From Phoronis ovalis (taxonomy: Eukaryota; Phoronida; Phoronidae), in assembly GCA_028565635.1 (NCBI GenBank), contig JAOXYB010066489.1, forward strand, positions 1 to 10,205: DNA of 10,205 nucleotides. Direction: 5' to 3'. The notes beneath the pieces were generated by a model. The model was not told the DNA's origin, ran no database searches, and was given only the letters and a program-made list of their open reading frames with translations. Positions 1-9,800 of the stretch are shown piece after piece. The stretch's first letter is position 1; the number at the start of each line of letters is the position of its first letter. The position numbers and the translations under genes are program-made.

Positions 1-193
1 AGGAGCGCAGAGTGTCATGGAAAAAGAGTCTCTGAATGCACCAGATTGCAGGAAAACGCACCAAATATTCAAAAATTTTCCGAGGGGGCATGCCCCCGGA
101 CCCCCTAGTTTCACTGCCCGCCCTGTGGGCGCTCGCCCTCAAATACATTTTTTCCACGCCCCCCCCTTCAGGAAAATCCTGGATCCGCCACTG
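1..193. mobile_element. end of a probable hAT-type DNA transposon or MITE (other end outside window)
   Basis: This GC-rich block is sharply unlike the AT-rich DNA after it. On the minus strand it begins CAGTGGCGGATCCAGGATTT, a terminus of the type CAGTGGCGGATCCAGG that I recall from many invertebrate and fish hAT-like elements. Inside are a GGGGGCATGCCCCC palindrome (84-97) and a CGCCC-TGT-GGGCG hairpin (119-131). The 8 bases just outside the end, GATTCAGA, are the expected target-duplication site. The partner copy would lie left of position 1. The superfamily rests on memory of the terminus and not on a transposase, as none is coded here. Confidence 0.6.
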
Positions 194-406
194 GATTCAG
201 AGATACTGAATACTGATTACTAAACCAAAACATGTATAAACTAACCATGAATTTTCATTAGGGTTGCAGGAGGTCGAAGTCTCTTAAAGGTACAACTATC
301 TAAATGTGAAAGTTCAAAGTGGGCTTCCACGAGAGAATTATTAAAAATGTTTTTTTTGGTATTCTAAAACCACTCCATATCTTTAGTTCATTGCAATTTA
401 ATTTCC
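194..406. other. 3' flank between transposon end and stop codon
   Basis: About 210 bases, AT-rich, expected to hold the 3' UTR and cleavage site of the minus-strand gene. Apart from the ATTAAA near 400 and a poly-T run at 349-356, nothing recognisable. Confidence 0.4.
397..402 (-). promoter_or_regulatory. possible polyadenylation signal (ATTAAA)
   Basis: ATTAAA on the minus strand begins five bases after the stop codon of the terminal exon. No AATAAA is seen between the stop and the transposon-like end at 193. A signal so close to the stop would give a very short 3' UTR, so this is a weak call and the true site may lie elsewhere. Confidence 0.25.
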
Positions 407-801
407 TCACTGGGCTGCTAGATTTAAAATCTTATTAATTACCTTGTCTCTATTATTCCGTTCTGAGGGTAAAGTTAAAACACCAATGTCGTCATCAGCT
501 ACCAGAGACTCGCCCCTCTCCAACACTGGTATTTCATCATCACCATTACTAAGCTTTTCAGTTTTGGCAGTTTCATCATGATTCCCCATGTTATATGTAT
601 GTTCTTTACTATGGTTGGCGCTGTTAGTTAATATACTTGAAACAGCTTTTGTAATAATAGCGCTTTTCTCGATGTTCACCGAAGGGTCAATTTCCATGCT
701 GTTTCGCTTCATTTCTTTATTTTCAACGCCATTTTGGATGTCAGTTGGATTTTCTTTCGTAGGTGAATTGTTCTTAGTTTGTTGTTCTTTGTTATTTTTC
801 T
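407..801 (-). CDS. WDR49-like exon p: terminal exon, hydrophilic tail and stop
   Basis: Two bases completing Glu800, then 130 codons (801-930) and TGA at 409-407. The CTGCAG acceptor fits the phase left by the preceding exon exactly (G + AG). The tail is rich in Asn, Glu, Lys, Asp and Ser with no WD motif, probably disordered, ending in a short possible helix (RDKVINKILNLAAQ). An in-frame ATG at 820 could make this look like a separate 137-residue gene, but the uninterrupted splice phase supports a terminal exon. I do not recognise the tail itself, so this is the least certain exon. Confidence 0.72.
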
Positions 802-3800
802 CTGCAGTAAATAAATCCATGAAATAAAGTGCGCTGAAGTAAGTTAAAAAGCGAATTTACATTTTAAAATCTACTATAATTTTTTAAGAATATCTTGATT
901 GAACATTATCCCTTGTTGATTAAAAGTACTGAAATGCAAACATTCATTTGTTTTGATCTATCTATTAAACTATAGTCGGTTTTCCCTAAGTAGTTTCTGA
1001 CATTATAACTTCATTTTAATTTACCGGTTTCCTTCTGCTCCTCTTCCTCTGAACTCCACGGATTCCGTGGATGAGCCCACGTTTCAGGAATCATCAAGTT
1101 CCAAGCAAATTTCTATAATTATAAGACAATTATCAAATAACTTTAAATATATTCTTCTGAAAAAGCTGTAATGATACTATTTTTTTTCATAAATCTCTTT
1201 AAAAAATCATAGGTCTCAACAGTTAAAAGTTATTCAAAATATAATGAGTACTAAGGTTAAAACGATGGGCTTGGAATAAAGTGAATTATTAGTAATTGTA
1301 TTTTTATAGTGATCGAATTAAAATATTAATTTCAAAAGATGGAACTTTTGACTTGTGATCAGCCGAGTCTACATATCGCCGAAATCGTTTTAATATGATT
1401 GTAAGTCACATCTCCTCATGAGGAGATCAGCTCTTATACACACTTACTTGGCCGAATACGCCGATATATTTTCCATCGATAGTCCACATTCTTGCCGTTT
1501 TGTCGGTTGAGGCACTTAGAATAAATCCACCATATCTGTGTTCGATGTACTCCACACCAACAACTGTGGAATCGTGGGCACGCCAAGTATATGAAATGGG
1601 AGGTCGGGTTTTGATTCTCTAAAATCAAACAAGATATTCTGACTTTAAACATAAAAACAAAATTGTAGAAATAAAAACACAATCAGATTTGCGCGTTAGC
1701 TAGATTCGTTGGATTGTGGAATATAATGTCATCTATTGAGCTTTGTATAATGAAACCTGAATTACAGACACCTCTATTAATTATTCTATCACATGAAATA
1801 ATATTATATTATCCAAAGGATCTGGAAAACTATCAGCCCCCGGCTAGCTCAGTCCGTTATTGTTACGTATTACTTGAATAATAGAATACCACCATGATAA
1901 ACACATCGCAAAAAATCTCTACTATTAAACACCTAATTTGTATACACAATCTATTTTTTTTTTAATTTCGAGGCATAAATTTTTTTATATAACATGGAAC
2001 ATATCCCAAGCACCTAGAATTCTTATTTACAAACTTATTACAGTAAGCTATTTAATTTTCAAAAACGAAAGATATAATCACGAGAACCTGTAAAGCTAAT
2101 CAGCCCGGCTAGCTCAGTCGGTAGAGCATGGGACTCTTAATCCCAGGGTCGTGGGTTCGAGCCCCACGTTGGGCGACTTTTTACTATCAATTTAGTTAAA
2201 AGGATGTTTTATTGGGTATATTATTACGCATAACTTGAATTATATATTGAAACCTTAATGATGGATATCGCAAACCTACCTTACTAAACATCAAATTCTT
2301 ATTTTCAAACTTATTACAATAAGCTATTTCATTTTCAAAGCACAAGTATTTTTATACAACACAAAACGAAAGTATATTTATTAATCACAAGAACCTGTAA
2401 AACTAATCAGCCCGGCTAGCTCAGTCGGTAGAGCATGGGACTCTTAATCCCAGGGTCGTGGATTAGAGCCCCACGCTGGGCGACTTTTTGCTATCAATCT
2501 AGTGGTAATGATTTTTATTAGTCACTTTCTTATTTGAATTGGCATCCAACATGAACTGGGACTGTGAATTGCTTCAACTTTTTAATATAACATGGAACGA
2601 AAATATATAATCCCAGGTACCTCAGGCATGCTCATTCGGTATTTAGTTCCAGACCATAGTAAACATTAAATTTGTATTTACAAACTTATTAAGCGTTTTT
2701 TATATAACATGGAACGAAAGTATATAATCCCAGGCACTTCGAAAACTAATCAGCCCGGCTAGCTCAGTCGGTAGAGCATGGGACTCTTAATCCCAGGGTC
2801 GTGGGTTCGAGCCCCACGTTGGGCGACTTTTTACTATCAATTTAGTGGTAATGATTTTCATTGGGCACTAATTTGAATTGGCATCCAGCATGAACTGGTA
2901 CTGTGAATTGAAAAAAAATAATGTTTTTTTCATGTCTTATACGAATTGTTCAGATTGTTCTATATGACTGTTACATTTTCATAACAACTTACATGTTCTT
3001 CTGGCTTAACGCAGTAATCAGAGATATCCCATAATGTGATTTGGCCCTGTGTATCTCCAGTCACCAGAAAGTAGTTGCTGGGACACGTGTTTAAGGCAAG
3101 AATCGATTCATCATGACATTCAGATGCATAGAAATAACCTGCCGGAAAAAATAAATTAAAAGTGCTAACGCGTTCATTTTTTGTATCTATGGGTTAATTA
3201 TTTAAGGTATCCATAATTATGGATTTAACAGCAATTTAACGATGATCTTTTATAAAATGCAAAAAAAAAATCCATTGTCAAAGTAACGATCTAATAATGA
3301 TTCGCGTGGATTATATAGCCGTAGGACTTTCAGTCGCAAATGTAGATATTACGTACGGGTAGCTATATCCCACGGGTTCGGATCAGTAATTGATTTTATC
3401 CTACAGTATGAACCTACCCATTTCGTGTTTTTTTCCAAAAATACTCCACCATCGCAATGTACCGGCTTCACTAGATAATAAAATGGCTGATTCCATCATC
3501 TTGGCATCAGCACGTGCTTGCAAAAACAGCAACCTATCTACTGGTGCTTGCTGGCCTTTGTGTGGTCGATGGTGTTTTTGATGCCTCGAATTAGGACGAG
3601 AACTGTTTCGACTACCACTACGACTGCCTTGATGACTGCCCCTGTTATTTAGAAGGTAAATTGATCAGTACAATGATACTATAAACGAGTGGACATACAG
3701 AAAATATATATTCATAATTGTTTTACATAATCACAGTCTTATATCATTAATGAGCCAAACCACATTAATATAACTTTCAACGCGTTTACCTATTTAATTT

Positions 3801-6800
3801 TACCGTTCGGAGCCTTAGAAATATTTTCTCAGTCTCAAGACTCCACACTATGATTTCCCCATCGTAACTTGCTGTACAAAGTAAATTGGGCGCGCAGTAA
3901 GCGACGGCAAGTATATCGTCTTTATGCACTTGTCCAGCTTTCCAGTTGGTATCAGCTTCTATATAATGATTCTGTAGAAAAAATAAAGCTGTTTGTTTTC
4001 AATTGATGGAATTGATTGTCAGCAACACAAAAGAGTTGCCACTCCGGACACATTTCTCAAATAACTTATTAATGATCATGGTATATATTTCTGCCTGTTA
4101 CAATACTTATGTTACATAAACTACGAAATAAGAAAGGTAAGAAAGATAACGCTGAACAAATAAGGGTCTGGGACTTATTTTAAAGAAGAAAAAACACTAG
4201 TACTAATATTTTTAATTTAAATCAAGATAAGACTTACATCAGGTTCCGAATCATCGTAAAGGGTTATTTTTCTATTCCATCCGACTGCTAGTATATATTT
4301 CTTATCATTAAAAGGAATTATTCCGGTAACTTCGGCTTCGTCAACTGGTTGCAGTTTGTGAAGATTATGACCATTTTGGTGATTCCAAATCTACAATTAA
4401 AATACTGGATTAGACTGAACAGATTAGAAAAAAAATGCGATTTTATTGTAAAAATGGTGAATCGCTGAGGGCGTAGTTTGTCAGAATAACTGGGTACCCT
4501 TATTTGTTATGAATAGTAAAAAAAGCCCCTTTTTGGGTCATAGGAGCTCAAAATTCCTACCCTTATTGGGACCTAGGAGCTCAAAACTCATACCCTTTTT
4601 TGGCCTTTGTGACCTTTACAAGAAAAATCGACAACCAACAAAAAAAAAACGTCGTCGAAACAAAATAATGTAAATAAGGTAGTAAAAACACCCCCTTTTA
4701 TTATTTTGGGATTAAATTTTCGTTTTTGTAAGATTTTTAAGCTATTTATACCCTTTTCAGGGCGTACTGGGTGCCCGGTCTGAATGCTGAAAAATATACC
4801 CTTTCGCCCGGTTTTTATTCTGACTGTCACCCCTCGGGAATTTGAGCAACGAAGTTGTAACTCGTATTTGCCGAAACAGTCGATGATTCTAGCTTCTAGA
4901 TAAGTTTATTTTATAACTCCACGAATAAATTAAAATTAAGCTGTTTCACTCGTATTTCTTAAAAAAAGATGTCAACAACATAATGATAGAGTAAAAATCA
5001 AGTGCATATTTCACCTTTATATAGGGTGCATCCACATCATCTTAAATCATCTGATAAATCACTTATGAAATGGGCGATGTTTTATTATTCATAGAGGAAT
5101 TACTAATAAGTGGAATGTAAGTTTTCAGATGTAAGCAAATACCTTGATTGTTCCATTTCGAGCACCTGTCACCAGGCGTCGCCAGTTACTATCAAATGCC
5201 ATGGCCGTGATCTCTTCTTCTCCGTGGGCATTTGTAAACAAAATGGCTTTATTACCCGAATCTGCATCCCAGACACAAATAGTAGAGTCGTCTGAGCATG
5301 TAACTACCTGTGAAAACAAAGGAACATCTCTTCAGCTTTTCCAAACATCGTGTGGATGCCAAACAAGAAATTGAAGCATAAGCTATTTTGGAGAGAGTAT
5401 GGAGGGGCTACATGTTGATGGTCATTTACCGACATTAATAGACGTTCTTAAATTCATTGCCAGGTACCAGACTGTTTTTTTTTTATAAAGATGTTTAGAA
5501 GCATCTTGGACTGAATTACCAGCAACCAGCGGAATACCGGTTAGTGTTCCGTACCTTCTCAACTAACGTCTGAGCTTAACCATAGTCAGTTGTCATTATA
5601 TTCCTTTAATTTAATAAGAAATAAATAAACACGTCATTAAACTTTTGGCCAGTCGAGATCAGCTTTTTTCTCTGTGTAATTAACCTTTCACTAGCTACCC
5701 ACTTAGCTCACTGTTATATAAAATGTTTAGGCGCTTTATATATAAACTGAATGAAGAAATAATCGTTCCTCTGTGTTTCGAGATAATATACAACACTGCA
5801 AGCTACTAAGCCCACACGTTAGGTGTACAGAACACTAACGGATTATGGTGGTCGACAACTCGACAACACGACAATTCAGTATGAAATGCCGTTTTGTCGG
5901 CTTGCAAACAACTCGACAGCACGACAATAGCTCAGGGCCACCATTACGAATGGATTTATTCGTACTGGACTTTACCAAACATGTTTGACAAATTCGAGAG
6001 TTTATCGTGTGGTGTAGGCGCGTTGTCGACATTCGTAGTCAAAACATGTTTGGGAAATATAAGGTGTTCCGGGAAATCGAGTCTTTGCATGATAAAATAA
6101 CTGCATTTTGTTTAGGGTTTATTTGATTTAATTATAGCCGAGAATTAAGCCCCTTATTTTGTGTTCTTCTTACCTGTTTAAAATATGGATTGTATATTGC
6201 ACCGCATAAACCCATCTTATGCGTAGTTGGCATGGAGTCCTTGGGTTCATTGGACTGTCCACACTTTATCAAAGCGATATAATCACTACAGGCAATAACG
6301 AATGTGTTGTAAGGAAGGGGTTGCAAATGCACAGGAAACTGGCCATGTTCTGGTAGGCGACCATTCGCCGTGCTGGGAAATTTCATTAGCACAGTCTGAA
6401 GGCACGCATGTTCCTTTACATCCCAGACTTTTACTGTCTAAAAAAGAAAGGGGATATATAAACTAGATATGAAATAGCCAATAATTTTATACGTAAGTTA
6501 TTGCGGTCGTTTTATAGTCTGGGTATGTTGACTGAAAACCAAAAAATCAAGTTTTCATCTTGATTATGCTCAACAGTTGGCTTTGATCGAGTTCATATGT
6601 TTTTACACTTGCAGTGAACTGTTGATCTGAGTGGCGGGTTTATAATCATTGAAGAATCAGTGTCCAGAAAATTAATTCCGGTAGAAAATAAATTCAAGAA
6701 ATAATTTTCAAAGTCAAATACAGGTTTATATTACATGGCTCAATTTATTTTTTGCAAAACTTACTCCGTCCTTAGAATAACTAAATATTTGTTCTAAGGG

Positions 6801-9800
6801 TTCGTGGATAACAACTCCAATAACCCCTGTCACATGTCCTCCAAGTACTGCAATTGGTTTGTTGGTAACGTACGGGTTCCATATTCGAACGGTGTGATCA
6901 GCACTTCCTGTTACGAGAATGTTGAGATTCTTGTTGTAGTCAAAATGATCGACTCCCTGGAAACCATTGAGAATATATAATATAATATAATCGTTTACTA
7001 GTGGTTATATCACAGGTATATGGGATATAACTTTCAACACGACTATTTTATTAGTCAGTCACCATCTATGCAAACAAAAATCTTTGATACATCACTTACC
7101 TTTTGAATGTTAAAAACGTAAGCTTTCTTTTTTCGCTGACTATCTCCAATTACCAGTGACGTTCGGGAACTTGAGCATGAAGATATGATAGACTCATTTT
7201 CTGCCATATACATAATTTTAGTAACGATGTCTGGATGCACATTGTCGATAGACGAATACGTCATCCAACGAGTGTGAAGGGACATGTCCTAGAAAAGTCA
7301 TTCATAAGATGAAATGGTAACAACGTTCTCGGAGATCTATGTCATCTATGCATTTTACTCTTTTCCGTTTACCAACAGAAATGCAAAACAGAGCACCATA
7401 TGTTGGGATCAGTGTCCACTGTCAAAACATATTTGCTGAAACGAAAGCTTATTTTAAAGTTAAAAAAATGTACATACTTGATAGAAAACCTTTGTCACAC
7501 CATGTCCCGTGGGCTTGTATTGCGTTGAAAACAATTGTGTAACAGGCTGAGCAAATGTCATTATGTAAATAGCACCAGCATCTGTCCCATATATCAGCAG
7601 CGATGGACTATTTTTATCCTACAAAAATATGTCGGCGAATTCAAAACACCCATAATATAAAGAATTTCCACAAAAATGTTCCTTTTGATACAAGAATTTT
7701 TTTAAATGTGTGATGTGATAAGAAATCTTAATCAAACAAGCAGTTCAAACAATGCTCCAAGTGACAAAAGTATTCATATTATTTATTCATACTTTTTATC
7801 TTACGGACACATAGACGAAATAAAAAAACAACTGACCTTTACATCATACCAGTAATCAATACACATAGGAACATGGGGAAGACCTGAAATATAGAATCAT
7901 ACAAAAAAATGTAACTTAAAAATTGCAAACTGATTAAAAAAAATTCTGCCAACTACCTTTTTAAAACGTTTTGTAAAAACATGCGCAAACAGATCTAGAA
8001 TGGCATAAATTCACGTAGTTTTAGTTTTCTCAGTTGCTTCACTAAAATATACCAGCATTTTTTTTCTCGACAATACGTGGAATGGACATAGACTTGCTTA
8101 AGCCCTTCTTTATTTTTAGAAAATTATTATTTATTACTTTTTTATTATTTTGATTATTATGATATGTTTTTGTTGCAAATCAAACAATATTCCAACAAAA
8201 AATGTGTTTTTTATCTTGTGGACAGACATTAATCCACACATATATATTGGATAGTGAAAAACAGTAAAAGGAACATATTTTTAGCCCGGAAAATTATTGA
8301 TCTTACAAAGGACCACATCTCATTAATTAAATAACATAGTAATTTTTTTTAAATCCGTAAGGCTTTAGGCAAGTCTGGGGTATGACTGTGTATGACCAAA
8401 TTATCAGCACATAAATAAGCACAATGAGCATGGAATACATTACACACAGAATGTGTATGTATGTACTTGCCATAAAAATTGTATTCTTCTAGACAATTAT
8501 TGGTTGTGACATCATAGAACCTTATATCTCTACACGTTGATGCAACTGCCAATTTACTACAATTCTTCATGTAGCATGCATCTGTGACCCACATTTTAAA
8601 ACGACGTTTTTGCCCCCTAATATCTTCCTCTTCCTGATCCATAATGTAGGTTTTTTCAAGATGGAGATTCTTATTCCATATCGACCAAGCTCCTTCCTGT
8701 AACATGGAATGTCGGAAATAGAAACGCAGATAATTTTGGTTTTAGCAATAAATTTGTCATCGGTCTTCTAAGCCATTGTCTCCGAGTGTCCGTTGGAACA
8801 AATAATTTAAATAAATGCAAAAAAATAAAGATGGCGGTATTCTCATTTCGAACACTTTAAAAGTACGTCCACAACCAAATTCTTGAAAAAGAGTAGTGCA
8901 TACCCGGGAGTGCATACCAATGTGTGCCGATGCACCATATACCTTACTTGTAATAAATGGCTATTTATTGCGGTCATTATTAATATACGCCTTTTTATAG
9001 AAAAACATGGAACTTTTTTGTTCGCGTGAGTGTGTTAGTAATAGGATTAGATACTGTCTAATGAATAAGGAAGCTACAGGAAATACGGAAGTATATATAT
9101 ATCTCCTTGTTAAGTCATGTACACACAGTTTGAGGCAATGTATGTTAATTATGATGATGCATTCATTTTTACTTGTTACAGTACTTATTATTAAGAAGTA
9201 TCCACGAGTGATTAATATATGAAACATGTTATTAAAAGCTTTTAGTGGTGATCAAAGACAAACGTATAGCATTATTTAAGAGATATAACAAGATGTAACG
9301 ATACATTGTGCTAATGCCTATGTACACATTCTCCTGATTGATTTCACTAGCTTTAGTTTAATTAGTTTAATGTTTTGTTTTAATTCAAATTTTTGTTCAC
9401 ACTTGAAAGAACTTGGATTAATATGCCTTTTATTAAACTTAAAATTATCCAGAAGACATTTAATCTGTGTAACAGGAGGCAGTACATTTAGGTATAATGT
9501 TCATTTTTTTTCAAGAATACTTACCTTACTGACAGTGACATATCTTAATGGATTTTCAAGTACTGCTATTTTTGTTGTAGTTTCTTGCTGAAAATGTAGA
9601 AGTAGACAGGTTTACGACATTTTGCATGTTAATCATTATTCGTTAGGTACTGATTTAGCTGAAAAACGCCCATTTATAAGTTTTAAAGAAATTCTTACCC
9701 GATTCAAGACGATGTGTCTTATTTTTGGTTCCATTAAAAATGGTAATTCTTTTTTCGTTCTCATATAATCATTTTCTCTATACTGTAGTAACATATAGGT

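Larger units (their letters stand above)
1800..2910 (+). repeat. tandem array of tRNA-Lys units in the intron
   Basis: Full-length tRNA starts are 307 and 343 bases apart. Flanks repeat as well. AAACTTATTAC, then A/G-TAAGCTATTT, then CATTTTC or AATTTTC precede copies 1 and 2. TATAACATGGAACGAAA occurs twice before copy 3. The stretch from CTATCAAT through GGCATCCA-CATGAACTGG to ACTGTGAATTG follows copies 2 and 3. The flank similarity shows duplication of whole units rather than insertion of separate tRNA-derived SINEs. The array ends near 2910, about 80 bases from the exon at 2993. Confidence 0.85.
1619..2992 (-). other. longest intron of the WDR49-like gene, hosting antisense tRNAs
   Basis: A 1374-nt GT-AG intron (GTAAGT donor at 2992, TTTTAG acceptor ending at 1619), over 500 nt longer than any other intron here. 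All the tRNA units lie on the opposite strand. Outside the array, 1619-1800 and 2911-2992 are AT-rich with nothing I recognise. Confidence 0.85.

Noticed and set aside
17-223. 68-codon open frame on the plus strand
   Set aside because: It lies over the GC-rich transposon-like terminus and palindromes, with no protein-like composition or splice context.
407-820. A separate small minus-strand gene starting at the ATG at 820
   Set aside because: The CTGCAG acceptor inside it fits the phase of the preceding WDR49-like exon exactly, so a terminal exon is simpler; not fully excluded.
588-827. 79-codon plus-strand frame with a hydrophobic, membrane-like look
   Set aside because: It is the antisense shadow of the terminal exon; U-rich complements of Lys/Asn/Glu codons give Phe/Leu/Ile runs.
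1056-1070. CCACGGATTCCGTGG hairpin
   Set aside because: It lies inside coding exon o and is explained by the codons for H-P-R-N-P-W.
2103-2825. Reading the tRNA copies as tRNA-derived SINEs
   Set aside because: Two copies have intact cloverleaves with TTTTT three bases after the 3' end, and no SINE body or poly-A tail; shared flanks indicate unit duplication. A genome-wide flank search would settle it.
3209-3224. 16-bp palindrome ATCCATAATTATGGAT
   Set aside because: AT-rich and isolated in an intron; no context suggests a role.
3305-3374. Inverted pair CGTGGATTATATAGC / GCTATATCCCACG in an intron
   Set aside because: Short, bulged and with a long loop; expected by chance in AT-rich DNA.
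3390-3581. 63-codon plus-strand frame
   Set aside because: Antisense shadow of the exon carrying the basic loop and blade 12.
4588-4830. 80-codon minus-strand frame
   Set aside because: It sits in the candidate inverted-repeat element, has low-complexity F/K runs and does not fit the splice phase of the gene.
8961-9227. Overlapping open frames on both strands in an intron
   Set aside because: No homology recognised, biased AT-rich composition, and no matching splice sites in phase with neighbours.
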